Shown: positions 21,510-30,740 of the stretch, in pieces
Layout: each line of letters opens with the position of its first letter
Numbering within the stretch: the stretch's first letter is position 1
Origin: a virus
Reading direction: 5' to 3' (one strand)
Virus record (IMG/VR): IMGVR_UViG_3300026518_000038
Coordinates: 1 to 32,766 of that record
Length of the DNA stretch: 32,766 nt
Notes under the pieces: model-generated
Databases searched by the model: none
What the model saw: only the letters and a program-made list of their open reading frames with translations
What the model was told of the DNA's origin: nothing
Translations under genes and position numbers: made by a program

Positions 21510-22460
21510 ATGACTAAACTAGATTACGGATACAACTCTCCACAATTTCAAGAGAATATCTTTGTAATATCCCCATCTGGAGTAAAGGACTTTGGAGGAG
21601 CATCTTCTCAGGAAGTCACATTGGATGACGCTGCAGCTAGACCTCATTTGTGGTTCAGACAGCAATTCATGAAAGAGGATAAATTTGAAGGCAATACAGT
21701 CTCAATTCGAGGTACAATGATCCATTGGCTTGCGCAGCAATATATTTCAAATGGCATACTTCAAGAAGATGATTATTTAGAAATGAATAATTATCTGCTT
21801 CAAGAAGAACATAGACTTCTAGAATTAGAAGACGTTGAACCAATAGATAGACAACGCATATTAGATACATATCCAGACATGTGGGATTCATTAGTAACAT
21901 GGATTGATTCATATAACCCAGACAGATCAGAATTTTATGTTACAAATCAACTATCAGAGCATGTAGCAATTAAAGGACAAGTTGATTATACTCGTATATT
22001 TCAAGAATGGGAACAAGACGATGAAAACCAATATCTTCCAGCAGTTGGTTCAACTATTGTAGGAGATTTCAAGACAATATCTGCAAAATCAATGAAGAAA
22101 AGTGCAGATTATGCACATATCTTACAAACATATGTTTATGCATATTGTCTTCAAGAATCTGGAGCCAATGTAGGTGGTATAGAAATTACTTATATAAAAG
22201 AACAATCAGGTGGTGAAATATCTGAAAAAACTGGAAAACATCTTAAGTTATATCCAGCAGAAACTAAATCTTTTGTAAAGCAATACACTGAAGAAACACA
22301 TCAGTTTGTTGGATCATATCTTAAAATGATTACAGAAACTATGGAATATTTTTTTAAACACCCTGATACTGCAAATATCTTATTTAAAGACCAAAGACTT
22401 AAAGAAATTAATTTCACGAAACAGGTTCAGAAATATAAATCAAAATCATTATTGGATTAA
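21510..22460 (+). CDS. PD-(D/E)XK nuclease, RecB/Cas4-like, 316 residues
   Basis: The active-site pattern is D159 (GQVDYTR), then G-D186-F-K188-T (VGDFKTIS), then a Q-x3-Y helix (ILQTYVYAY), the order seen in RecB-type nucleases. An early His (IHWLAQQY, near residue 71) may complete the site. It probably digests or trims DNA ends during replication or recombination. No C-terminal cysteine cluster is present, unlike the gene at 22981. AAAGGAACCAAT precedes the ATG. Confidence 0.8.
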   Translation: MTKLDYGYNSPQFQENIFVISPSGVKDFGGASSQEVTLDDAAARPHLWFRQQFMKEDKFEGNTVSIRGTMIHWLAQQYISNGILQEDDYLEMNNYLLQEEHRLLELEDVEPIDRQRILDTYPDMWDSLVTWIDSYNPDRSEFYVTNQLSEHVAIKGQVDYTRIFQEWEQDDENQYLPAVGSTIVGDFKTISAKSMKKSADYAHILQTYVYAYCLQESGANVGGIEITYIKEQSGGEISEKTGKHLKLYPAETKSFVKQYTEETHQFVGSYLKMITETMEYFFKHPDTANILFKDQRLKEINFTKQVQKYKSKSLLD

Positions 22461-22462
22461 AC

Positions 22463-22765
22463 ATGAAAGAATATATAGTTATTGCATATTATAAAGATAA
22501 GAAAGAAATTTATGGAATAATAAAATGGAATAAAGACAATAATGATAGTAAATTAATACATAAAAGAATAGAAAAAATAAATAATATTGTATATGACAAT
22601 ATAAACAATTTAACAGGATATAATTTATTTAATGCTATTGAACTTGTAAATTTTGAAAAACAAAAAGATATTAATGAAAATAGCATATCAGAAAATGATT
22701 GGACGTATGAAGTGATGGAACTTAATAATGAAACAAGACAATATCTTAGAGAAAACTGGAACTAA
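22463..22765 (+). CDS. Small protein, 100 residues, unknown
   Basis: It starts two bases after the stop of the nuclease gene. It is Asn/Lys-rich (NNDSKLIHKRIEKINNIVYD) with very A+T-rich codons. It resembles the next gene in size and in its aromatic opening (YIVIAYYKDKKE against YVMLCWEENKTH), but the likeness is weak. Confidence 0.65.
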   Translation: MKEYIVIAYYKDKKEIYGIIKWNKDNNDSKLIHKRIEKINNIVYDNINNLTGYNLFNAIELVNFEKQKDINENSISENDWTYEVMELNNETRQYLRENWN

Positions 22766-23030
22766 ATATGTAATGCTATGCTGGGAAGAAAATAAAACAC
22801 ATTTGCATTTATTTTTACAAGAAGATGAAAATGATTATCTTATATTTATAGCACCATCAATTAATTGCAAAATATATTCTGATAATTATTTTAATATATT
22901 AACATTAATAAATAAATCTAAAGAACAAGATAATGAATATCTTTTATATGAAATGTTTGAATACGAAATAAAGGAAGAAAATGAAGCACGAGAAATTATT
23001 GAAGACTATATTGAAAAAAACTACTTATAG
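22728..23030 (+). CDS. Small protein, up to 100 residues, unknown
   Basis: The first ATG (22728) overlaps the previous gene by 38 nt without a clear site. An ATG at 22773 is preceded by GGAACTAAATATGTA and would give 85 residues beginning MLCWEENK. The C-terminal end overlaps the next nuclease by 50 nt. No family is recognised. Confidence 0.6.
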   Translation: MKQDNILEKTGTKYVMLCWEENKTHLHLFLQEDENDYLIFIAPSINCKIYSDNYFNILTLINKSKEQDNEYLLYEMFEYEIKEENEAREIIEDYIEKNYL

Positions 23031-23718
23031 TGGTTCACTAAAACCAAAACAGAGACATATTTCAGCTTCATCGTTCAATCTTGAACCAATGCAGTTATAT
23101 CTTAGATATCAACATGGAGATATCAGCAAAGAAGACAATTTTAATGAATCAACTCTTGGTTCAATATTTCAGTTAGGAATAGATTCAATACTTAGCGAAA
23201 ATAATCAATTTAAGTATGCTATTAGACGCGAAATTACTCTAGGTAATAATTGGTCAGTATCAGGAGAAATTGATGCCTCAGACGAAGATAACAAGTATAT
23301 CTATGACTTCAAGCTGTTGAACCAACGAGGTTATGATAATTCAATCAAAAAGCAATCATATATTTCTAATATGTCAATCTATAAATATCTATTTCAGGAT
23401 TATAATGAGTTCTTTCTATTTGCAATAAATAAGCAAGGCAAATCAATCAAATCTCCAATATATTCAATTATTGATGTGACAGATAAATTATGGTCATGGC
23501 ACGATACTGAGCAAAAACTTTTAGATATTACAAACAATATTGAATATTGGATCAAAGATCCAGATTCAATTCCTGAATGTAATATATGGGAGTACGGAAA
23601 GGATAAACATAAACGTCCAGCAAAATGCAGCATGTACTGCTCATGGAATCAAGTATGTCCAACATTTCAATCACGAGATAAAGCATCAAATTATCACGTA
23701 TTAAAAAACTTATTATAA
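22981..23718 (+). CDS. PD-(D/E)XK nuclease with a Cas4-like C-terminal cysteine set
   Basis: Active-site residues are D98 (GEIDAS) and D109-F-K111 (IYDFKL), with a following Q-S-Y helix. The C-terminus has C200, then C216-x3-C220-x5-C226 (KCSMYCSWNQVCPTF), like the iron-sulfur cluster of Cas4/AddB nucleases, although in Cas4 one of the four cysteines is N-terminal. AAAGGAAGAAA precedes the ATG within the previous gene. No CRISPR array or other cas gene is in the window, so it is a recombination/replication nuclease rather than part of a CRISPR system. Confidence 0.8.
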   Translation: MKHEKLLKTILKKTTYSGSLKPKQRHISASSFNLEPMQLYLRYQHGDISKEDNFNESTLGSIFQLGIDSILSENNQFKYAIRREITLGNNWSVSGEIDASDEDNKYIYDFKLLNQRGYDNSIKKQSYISNMSIYKYLFQDYNEFFLFAINKQGKSIKSPIYSIIDVTDKLWSWHDTEQKLLDITNNIEYWIKDPDSIPECNIWEYGKDKHKRPAKCSMYCSWNQVCPTFQSRDKASNYHVLKNLL

Positions 23719-23727
23719 GGAAAACAA

Positions 23728-24681
23728 ATGTCAGTAAAAGTAGATATTAAAGATATTATTAAAGAATTAAATAATCTTACTGTGAAATATGTAAGACAAA
23801 TAACATCAGAAGATGCAAAATTTTATGACTTCAACGCACATGCCTATAGAGAACCATCACAACCAGGAAAATATGAAAATAACTATGCACTTCAAATAGC
23901 AATAGTAATGCTTAAAGATACAGAAGAGGGCAGATTAAAATCACATAATATTTATATTACATTTTTAGGATATATGAAAAATGCAAATCTATTATCGCAA
24001 AACGCAGGACTTTATTCATACAACACTGCAGATAGATTTGACTATTCATGTATTACTGGAGTCACAAAAGATATTACTAAAAAATCACTCAATATGCTAT
24101 CGAAAAAGTTTGTAGATAAATTATTTGAACATAATGGAATATCTAAAAGAAGTGTAAAATCTGGAGATAAAAATCTTTCAATTTCTGAATTAAATTCATT
24201 TACGCTTCAAATGTTCAAATCAACTTTTAAAGAAAATTCATTATCACTTCAAGACATCAGAAGAGTATTGAATGATACAGCACAAAAGCAACATAATTCG
24301 AAATATACTTTTGATATAGATTGGTCAAATGCATTGTTTTATGCAATAAAGCCAAGCACTCAAGGATATAGATATTTATATAAAAACACGAAAGATAAAT
24401 CTGCTAAAATTTATAATCATATAATTGTTGTTGGAGAAAAATTATTTGAAACTCCAGTAGATAATTATAATAGATATAATGAGACAGAAAGAATAGTATT
24501 TACTAAAAAAGTTGATACAACAAAAATATCTACAAATAATTTAGTTAAAGCATTAGTTCAAGCACCATTAAATAGCGAAATATCAAATCATATTTTGAAA
24601 GATTATAGATTAGAAAGCATAGATATGGATTCATATATTAATAAATTAACAGCAATAAATAAAGCAATAAAGGATTCATAA
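23728..24681 (+). CDS. Protein of 317 residues, unknown
   Basis: TAAGGAAAACAA precedes the ATG. The composition is soluble and basic, with a beta-rich middle (SKYTFDIDWSNALFYAIKPS). It overlaps the next gene by TAATG. Being between a nuclease and a DUF932-like gene, it is probably part of the replication block. No motif is recognised. Confidence 0.7.
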   Translation: MSVKVDIKDIIKELNNLTVKYVRQITSEDAKFYDFNAHAYREPSQPGKYENNYALQIAIVMLKDTEEGRLKSHNIYITFLGYMKNANLLSQNAGLYSYNTADRFDYSCITGVTKDITKKSLNMLSKKFVDKLFEHNGISKRSVKSGDKNLSISELNSFTLQMFKSTFKENSLSLQDIRRVLNDTAQKQHNSKYTFDIDWSNALFYAIKPSTQGYRYLYKNTKDKSAKIYNHIIVVGEKLFETPVDNYNRYNETERIVFTKKVDTTKISTNNLVKALVQAPLNSEISNHILKDYRLESIDMDSYINKLTAINKAIKDS

Positions 24682-25457
24682 TGGAACAAGGTTTCGGAAT
24701 AGGAAAGCAATTAGATTTAGATCTAATATCAACATCAGTGGGATACAACGTGTCAGAACGATACATTCCAGTGCAAACAAAGGAAGTAATTAAAATATTA
24801 GCAGATCAAGCTGGTTTCACTCCTGTAGGATTTGACGCAGTAAATGTACGAAAGCCAGAGAAGCAAGGTTTTCAGAAGCACATGGTAATGCTAGAGGAAC
24901 CAGATGCTGATATGATTGATGGAAAACTTCGCATTGTTTTATATAACTCATACGACAGGACTACTCCAATTAAAATATTCTTAGGCTATTATAGAGATGC
25001 ATGCTCAAATGATTGTGTGTGGGGAAATGACATAATGGAACCAATCTCAATTAAGCATACGAATAAAGATTGGAGACAAGCAATTGACACTACTGTAAAT
25101 AGATATAGATCAGCAAAGCAATCAGCAAGTAATAACATTAATAGAATGATGAATACATATATGTCATATGGAGATCAAGGAAGATTTTCAGAGTATGTAG
25201 CTTCACATATTTATACTGGTTCAGGGATTATTATAGATCCACTAGAATTTAATGTAGCACAGAGACAAGAAGATCTAGGGAAAGATTTGTGGCACACTTA
25301 TCAACGTGCTCAATCAAGCCTTCTTAATGGCGGAGTTAATAGAATTATCGAGCATGGAGATATTAAAAAAGTAAGCAAAACTCATAAAGTAACTTCAATT
25401 GATGAAAAAATTAAATTAAATCAACAACTAAATGAATTTGCATTAAATTTTAAGTAG
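24681..25457 (+). CDS. Possible DUF932-like phage protein, 258 residues
   Basis: The central segment (RIVLYNSYDRTTPIKIFLGY then RDACSNDCVWGN) resembles DUF932 proteins, which have an asparagine-serine/histidine strand followed by a Cys-Asn loop. These are common in phages and plasmids and have no known function. The resemblance is by eye. It is linked to its neighbour by TAATG. Confidence 0.55.
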   Translation: MEQGFGIGKQLDLDLISTSVGYNVSERYIPVQTKEVIKILADQAGFTPVGFDAVNVRKPEKQGFQKHMVMLEEPDADMIDGKLRIVLYNSYDRTTPIKIFLGYYRDACSNDCVWGNDIMEPISIKHTNKDWRQAIDTTVNRYRSAKQSASNNINRMMNTYMSYGDQGRFSEYVASHIYTGSGIIIDPLEFNVAQRQEDLGKDLWHTYQRAQSSLLNGGVNRIIEHGDIKKVSKTHKVTSIDEKIKLNQQLNEFALNFK

Positions 25458-25463
25458 TATATC

Positions 25464-25691
25464 ATGAAACAATTTGTTATAGAAGCATCTAGTTTTGGAT
25501 ATTCAGTAAAAAAATATTATTTAACAAAATATATAGGTGAAGAATTTACATTAGATATAAATCAAGCGTTTAAAGGCAATAGCTTTGAAATAATAAACAG
25601 ATTAAACACAGAAATAGAAGATGATAAATTTAATAATGTACCTGTATATAAATATAAAATAGTAAATATAAAGGATATAAATAATGAGTAA
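25464..25691 (+). CDS. Small protein, 75 residues, member 1 of a three-gene paralogue family
   Basis: It carries KKYYLTKYI, then INQAFKGNSFEIINRLNT, then YKYKIVNIK. The same layout occurs at 28088 (broken) and 28275 (DDAFKGNNFECITIFNKLN). The function is unknown. It overlaps the next gene by 8 nt (ATGAGTAA region). Confidence 0.7.
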   Translation: MKQFVIEASSFGYSVKKYYLTKYIGEEFTLDINQAFKGNSFEIINRLNTEIEDDKFNNVPVYKYKIVNIKDINNE

Positions 25692-25851
25692 ATATATATA
25701 TACACATTATGACAAATCAGGATGTTATATTGGCTCGACAAATAAAAATTTTCCAATATCAATAAATAATAGAAAATCGAAATACATTAGAAAAATACTA
25801 AATACATCTGAACCACTTATGTTTATTAGACCTAATGGAAAAGATTATTAA
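25684..25851 (+). CDS. Small protein, 55 residues
   Basis: AAAGGATATAAATA precedes the ATG. It opens MSKYIYTHYDKSGCYIGSTN and is basic. The stop overlaps the next ATG (TAATG). No family is recognised. Confidence 0.6.
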   Translation: MSKYIYTHYDKSGCYIGSTNKNFPISINNRKSKYIRKILNTSEPLMFIRPNGKDY

Positions 25852-25976
25852 TGAGATTCTATATATATCGAAATAATGAAAAGTTAGGAATAATCTATGC
25901 ACCAAATTATCAGACAGCACTCGAACGAGCAGTACGAGAATATGGAATGGACGTGGATGTAGAAGAAGCTAATTGA
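25851..25976 (+). CDS. Small protein, 41 residues
   Basis: It opens MRFYIYRNNEKLGIIYAPNY and ends in an acidic tail (MDVDVEEAN). The look (a strand-turn-strand, then YQTALERAVREYG helix) is that of a small folded phage protein. TAATG coupling supports it. Confidence 0.6.
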   Translation: MRFYIYRNNEKLGIIYAPNYQTALERAVREYGMDVDVEEAN

Positions 25977-25988
25977 AAGCTTTCTTCT
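25961..25988 (+). other. Hairpin at the end of the 25851 gene
   Basis: AGAAGAAGCT and AGCTTTCTTCT pair with one bulge. No T run follows. It may be a weak terminator before the helicase gene. The segment GAAAGCTTTC also recalls the AAGCTT element upstream of several early promoter copies. Confidence 0.35.
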
Positions 25989-26024
25989 GCTATACCTAAT
26001 TCCCATTTTAATTAAAGGAACCAA

Positions 26025-27848
26025 ATGACATTACGTCCATATCAAGAGACAGACCTTAAGTCTATAATCTCTATACTTGATGATCTCGAATCAGAATTAG
26101 CATTCGGAGAAGTAGATAATAATCTTATCATACTCTCGGCACCAGTATCATATGGAAAGTCAATTGTATTGGCTGAACTAGCTAGAACATTGGCATCTCA
26201 AGGAAAGAAAGTGATGCTTACTTTTAGTTATTCTGTATTGGTTCAGCAATTCATTAATTTATTTGAGCAGCTAGACATAGATTTTTCTGTAATAGCAGCA
26301 GGATTTGATAAATATTATGATGAATCAAAGCCTATTCAAATCGCAATGTATCAAACTCTTAATTCACGTATTGATAAGCTCGGAACCAAAACAGACATCC
26401 TTTTATCAGATGAAATTCAGACTTTCACAAATACACAAACTGTCGTAAATCTTGAGGAAAAATTAGGTTTCTATGCTCGTGTTGGAGTAACTGGAACACC
26501 ATATAATGCTCGTGGATTTAAGATACCATCATATAAGACTATTCAATCGGTCACTTCGAAAGACATGCTTGAACTTGGTTACACATCACATCTCCACGTA
26601 TATACAACTAAGTGGTCTGAAAATATTGACATCTCATCAGTATCAGTTAATCCAAATGGTGAATTTAGCAATGAAGATCTAGACAAAGTTATTGGACATG
26701 GAAAGTACATTGAAAACGCTTTGCAATCAATAGAAGAATTTAATATTAAAGATCAAAAAACTCTTTTATTCGCGCAGAATATAAATCAAGCAGAAGAATT
26801 CTATAATGAACTATCTAAAGAATATTCATGCGAATTAGTTCATAGTAAAATAAATAAGAAAAAGACTAAAGCAATTATTGAATGCTTTAGTAAACACATT
26901 CCATATGAAGATCCAACTCTAGACAAAACTTTATTTGATACTCCTCCTGAACCACGTTTAATCGAAGTATTAATATCTGTTGGTTCATTAGGAGTAGGAT
27001 TCTCTGTTGATGATATTGACAATGCTATTGTAACTCGTATGACAAATTCAATGATCGTACATGAGCAATTTTGGATCGGACGAATGAAGCGAAAGCATAT
27101 TGATATTCCACACAAGCGTGTTCTTGATCTAGGTCAAAATTTCTCACGACTTGGAGGACTAGATGATGATCCATTATTCGAACCAGTAAACGATACATTA
27201 GATTCAAAAACAAATCGTGAAAACATTTACAAAGCTATAAGCAAAATATCTAAGCCATTACTTGGCTCAATACTTCCAGATAATCTATCTCAAACAGAAC
27301 CATTTCAAATTACAAATAAGTGGTACAAAGATAGACTGCAAGAACTTCACGACATTGAAATGGCAATCTTCGAAGAAAAGGAACAACAGCGATTAGCTAA
27401 ATTAGCTGAAGAAAAAGCTAAGCGTGATAAACTAAATGAAGAACAGATTAGACAAGCAAAAGAGCTTGAACCATTCAGAAGAATGGTTCAAGTGATTAAG
27501 ACTACAGACAATTTAAAAACACTAGCTAAAGCATATCTATTTTGTCATATATTTGTTCATGGCTTGCCTGTATCAAAGACAGGTTTTACATATACTCCAA
27601 AACATGATTTCATTATGGATAAGTGGACAATAATGAACAAGTATCCAGAAAAACATCATGTATGGTTAAAGGCACTTAGAACAAGAGCAATCAATTTAAT
27701 AAAGAAACCAGATAGCAAGATATTTGCATTGGCTTTCTTCCCAGAATTTCTTGTTGAAAATTATGAGAGAGAGCTTGAATTGCAAAATAGCTATTCATCT
27801 ATATCGAACGATGATATAGATATATCAGATGATGAAATTCCATTTTAA
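26025..27848 (+). CDS. Superfamily 2 DNA/RNA helicase, 607 residues
   Basis: Motif I is APVSYG44-K45-S46, motif II D129-E130-I-Q132, motif III VTGTP, and motif VI Q348-FWIG-R353-MKR. Motifs IV-V lie in between (TLLFAQNINQAEEF; SVGSLGVGFS). This is the standard order for SF2 helicases that load at forks or remodel recombination intermediates. The C-terminal about 150 residues include a charged coiled coil (EEKEQQRLAKLAEEKAKRDK). N4-like phages carry a helicase in this region of the genome. AAAGGAACCAA precedes the ATG. Confidence 0.88.
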   Translation: MTLRPYQETDLKSIISILDDLESELAFGEVDNNLIILSAPVSYGKSIVLAELARTLASQGKKVMLTFSYSVLVQQFINLFEQLDIDFSVIAAGFDKYYDESKPIQIAMYQTLNSRIDKLGTKTDILLSDEIQTFTNTQTVVNLEEKLGFYARVGVTGTPYNARGFKIPSYKTIQSVTSKDMLELGYTSHLHVYTTKWSENIDISSVSVNPNGEFSNEDLDKVIGHGKYIENALQSIEEFNIKDQKTLLFAQNINQAEEFYNELSKEYSCELVHSKINKKKTKAIIECFSKHIPYEDPTLDKTLFDTPPEPRLIEVLISVGSLGVGFSVDDIDNAIVTRMTNSMIVHEQFWIGRMKRKHIDIPHKRVLDLGQNFSRLGGLDDDPLFEPVNDTLDSKTNRENIYKAISKISKPLLGSILPDNLSQTEPFQITNKWYKDRLQELHDIEMAIFEEKEQQRLAKLAEEKAKRDKLNEEQIRQAKELEPFRRMVQVIKTTDNLKTLAKAYLFCHIFVHGLPVSKTGFTYTPKHDFIMDKWTIMNKYPEKHHVWLKALRTRAINLIKKPDSKIFALAFFPEFLVENYERELELQNSYSSISNDDIDISDDEIPF

Positions 27849-27857
27849 GGAATACAT

Positions 27858-28088
27858 ATGGCAAGATTACAAATTGATATAAATCTTAAGCATAACATAG
27901 ATAAAAGACATGAAGTTAATGTTTCTCAAATAAATGATATTGGTTCAAACGAGCTACTTCAATCAAAAGATTTAAATAGAGAAGAACTTGGAAAACTTAT
28001 GAACAAGCTAATAGGCTACGATATTGATAATATTCGTAAAGCAACTAAATTGTTCCAAGGAACCAATATCTCAATACAGGAAAAATAA
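27858..28088 (+). CDS. Small protein, 76 residues, unknown
   Basis: AAGGAATACAT precedes the ATG. The protein is charged, with a helical C-terminal half (LGKLMNKLIGYDIDNIRKAT). Its TAA overlaps the ATG of the next, broken gene (TAATG). No family is recognised. Confidence 0.7.
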   Translation: MARLQIDINLKHNIDKRHEVNVSQINDIGSNELLQSKDLNREELGKLMNKLIGYDIDNIRKATKLFQGTNISIQEK

Positions 28089-28273
28089 TGTAAAAATATT
28101 ATTTAAAATCAAAATACACAGACAATACTTTTTTAAAAAAATCAAATCATAATTTCATAGAACCGACAGTAAAAATCGAAGATGCATTTTATGGAAATTA
28201 TTTTCAATATATAGAAAAATTAAATAGAATGCAAAAATATAATAGAGATATTTTTAAAATAGTAAAGATATGA
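28088..28273 (+). pseudogene. Small paralogue gene with TAA as its second codon
   Basis: The ATG at 28088 is coupled to the previous stop as TAATG but is followed at once by TAA. The same frame then runs 59 codons (KYYLKSKYTDN ... DAFYGNYFQYIEKLN ... FKIVKI) to TGA at 28271. This matches the intact paralogue at 25464 (KKYYLTKYI ... QAFKGNSFEIINRLN ... YKIVNIK). A single A-to-T change in an AAA codon would explain it. Confidence 0.7.
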
Positions 28274-28274
28274 A

Positions 28275-28454
28275 ATGCAATATATTATAAAAAATAAAAT
28301 ATTTAATATATATGTAAAAAGTAAAAAATCAACAACATTTTATATAGACGATGCTTTTAAAGGTAATAATTTTGAATGTATAACAATTTTTAATAAATTA
28401 AATAATTATTTTAAAAGACATTATGAAATAGTAGAATTAAAGGAAAAGCAATGA
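28275..28454 (+). CDS. Small protein, 59 residues, member 3 of the paralogue family
   Basis: It starts one base after the stop of the broken paralogue and contains IDDAFKGNNFECITIFNKLN, then HYEIVELKEK. It is similar to the genes at 25464 and 28088. Its stop overlaps the ATG of the large ATPase/primase gene (ATGA). Confidence 0.65.
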   Translation: MQYIIKNKIFNIYVKSKKSTTFYIDDAFKGNNFECITIFNKLNNYFKRHYEIVELKEKQ

Positions 28455-30589
28455 TAGTAGATAAAATTTTAGATGAATTAGAAAAGCAAGGAAATAAGAA
28501 AACTCCTAGACTTCTATATGCTCAATCATTGTTTTTCCATACATCGATTCTACTTAACTCGACTTCTGGACTAGTAAAGTCATGCAATGGCAAAGACATT
28601 AAGTTCTATGGTTTATCAATCGCATCATCAGGACTTGGAAAAGATTGGTCATTTAATATTACTGATAATCTATTCAATATCAATGAAAAGAATTATGCAA
28701 ATAAAATGAAGCAACAGCTTGAATTAAATCTTACATTTCAAGGATACGATCAAGAAGAATCTGAGAAAATTATGAAAGCTTGTCCTCGTGGAAAAATTCT
28801 TGGAATTGAAGGTACTGCAGAAGGAATCTTTGACGCAGCTAAAGCTCAGTCTATTTCAGGCTTTGGTTCAATCAATATGGTATCTACAGAAATTGGAGAT
28901 GCAGTTGTTGGTTCTGAAGGATTAATTAATAAACTCAAGGAAATATATGAAGGCAAAGTATTAGCAAAGACAACTCGTTCTAATAATACTGAATCAATTA
29001 CTGATGTTCAATCAAATGTATTATTATTTGGTTCAAATGATGGTTTCTCAAAAGACTCTAAAGCTATTCTAAGTAAAATTCTAAATTCAGGATTCTACAG
29101 ACGAAGCTTTATTGTAAATATAGAATCTGGAACCAAGATAGAACCACAGCGCCAGAATACAAATAACTTTCAAGAAATTAGAGAATATATCAAGCAAATT
29201 AAAGCTCAGTATATTGAAGACACAAAACATATGCAAGAGGATTATATATTCACATCTACTAGAGAATACAATAGACGATATGAAGAAATAAATCTTGAAC
29301 TAATCAAAGAAGCAAATGACAATCCAATTGACAAATTCAAATCATATGATAGTTCAGCTATTAATCTAATTGAATCACTTGCACATATAATTGCATTTCT
29401 AGATTCTACCAAAGAAGTAGATACTAGACATATTGATTATGCATATGAATATTTTAAAGAGACACGTCATACGCTTGATGAACTTCTGTATCCAAATAAA
29501 TTACATATTCAAATGTATCAAATTATTAAGCTCTCAGAAGAGCGATTATCTTATCATGATCTTGCTAAATATATTACAGATCTTCCAGATGCAAAGAGCA
29601 AGCGTGACGAACTAATTGAGCTTTTTGAGGAATATTCATTCTATAAAGGATTCGTCCCTGAAATTACTGGAAACAAAGTAAAGTATTTCCATATTCGTGA
29701 ACCAGAACAAACATCTCTTAATAAAGTCATAGCGTCTCTTGATATTACTGATTATGAAGCTAATCCAAGATTAGAACCAAAGCAAGCTATATCCTTCCAG
29801 GAAATGGATCTATCATTCTTTGACAATGGCAAAGATAATTTCTCGCTTGAGAAAGTAATTCAAAGCAAAAATGTTAAATCGTTTTGTTTATCTAGATTCG
29901 AAGAAAGTAATGAAGCTAGCAAACGAAGTAAGACTGGTATTGCAGGCCATAGAAGAGCAGACAGCTATATAGAAGGCTTTAATATTATTGGTATAGACAT
30001 TGATGAGGGTATGACAATAGAAGAGGCTCAAGAGCTTCTAAGCAATTATACATATATTATATACACAACTCGTTCTCATAGAAAAGAAAAGAATGGAGAA
30101 ATCCAAGGTGATAGATTCAGAATACTAATTCCAATCAAGCAAATGATATATGTTGATCCAGAACGATATAAAAAAATGTATGAGAACATAATGGACTTCC
30201 TGCAAATAAGAAACTATGACAAAGCTACAAGAAATGTATCAAGATTATGGTTCACTAATCCAGATGCAGAAATTTATAAAAATGAAGCAGAGTTATTAGA
30301 TGTTTCAGCATTGGTTCCAGACACTGCAAAAGCAGAGATAATGCTTCCAAACATAAACAGCATTGATGATGATTATGAAGCAGGACGTATTGACAATAGA
30401 GTTGCAGGATTCATTAAACATATTCTTCTTAACACAAGCAAAGGAAACAGAAATGATCAATTATTTAGAGCGAAAAAATTCTTCCAAGATCTAGGAATGA
30501 ATTATGAACATGAAGTCGTTAAATTAAATTCAATGCTAATGGAACCACTCTCAGAAAGAGAATTAAATAACATTATAAAAAGGAAATAA
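28451..30589 (+). CDS. ATPase/primase-like replication protein, 712 residues (N4 gp42-like)
   Basis: Two parts can be seen. The N-terminal about 400 residues resemble DUF3987-type helicase ATPases with an altered Walker A, S59-S-G-L-G63-K64-D65 (aspartate in place of Thr/Ser). The C-terminal part looks like an archaeo-eukaryotic primase (AEP) fold: D516-I-D518 (GIDIDEG) for the hhDhD motif, then R-S542-H543 (TTRSHRK) for sxH, and RLWFTNP near residue 600. A C-terminal helical stretch (LSERELNNIIKRK) resembles primase-C ends. It probably primes DNA synthesis and unwinds DNA. The layout matches phage N4 gp42, as far as I recall that family. Start is coupled by ATGA. Confidence 0.72.
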   Translation: MIVDKILDELEKQGNKKTPRLLYAQSLFFHTSILLNSTSGLVKSCNGKDIKFYGLSIASSGLGKDWSFNITDNLFNINEKNYANKMKQQLELNLTFQGYDQEESEKIMKACPRGKILGIEGTAEGIFDAAKAQSISGFGSINMVSTEIGDAVVGSEGLINKLKEIYEGKVLAKTTRSNNTESITDVQSNVLLFGSNDGFSKDSKAILSKILNSGFYRRSFIVNIESGTKIEPQRQNTNNFQEIREYIKQIKAQYIEDTKHMQEDYIFTSTREYNRRYEEINLELIKEANDNPIDKFKSYDSSAINLIESLAHIIAFLDSTKEVDTRHIDYAYEYFKETRHTLDELLYPNKLHIQMYQIIKLSEERLSYHDLAKYITDLPDAKSKRDELIELFEEYSFYKGFVPEITGNKVKYFHIREPEQTSLNKVIASLDITDYEANPRLEPKQAISFQEMDLSFFDNGKDNFSLEKVIQSKNVKSFCLSRFEESNEASKRSKTGIAGHRRADSYIEGFNIIGIDIDEGMTIEEAQELLSNYTYIIYTTRSHRKEKNGEIQGDRFRILIPIKQMIYVDPERYKKMYENIMDFLQIRNYDKATRNVSRLWFTNPDAEIYKNEAELLDVSALVPDTAKAEIMLPNINSIDDDYEAGRIDNRVAGFIKHILLNTSKGNRNDQLFRAKKFFQDLGMNYEHEVVKLNSMLMEPLSERELNNIIKRK

Positions 30590-30590
30590 T

Positions 30591-30740
30591 GTGAAAGAAT
30601 CAACAGCAACAGCATTGTCAAATATAGCATACTATAGTTTTTTAGGATTGACCGCATATTTTGTTACACCATACGTATTATTTTCTTTATTAATTGTTAC
30701 AGGATTTTCAAATTCAGAGTATAAGGAGAAAAATGAGTAA
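30591..30740 (+). CDS. Single-span membrane peptide, 49 residues, GTG start
   Basis: AAAGGAAATAAT lies before a GTG at 30591, opening MKESTATALSNIAYYSFLGL. Residues about 15-40 are hydrophobic. The ATG two bases earlier is in another frame and hits TGA at once. Its end overlaps the next ATG by 8 nt. Confidence 0.6.
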   Translation: MKESTATALSNIAYYSFLGLTAYFVTPYVLFSLLIVTGFSNSEYKEKNE

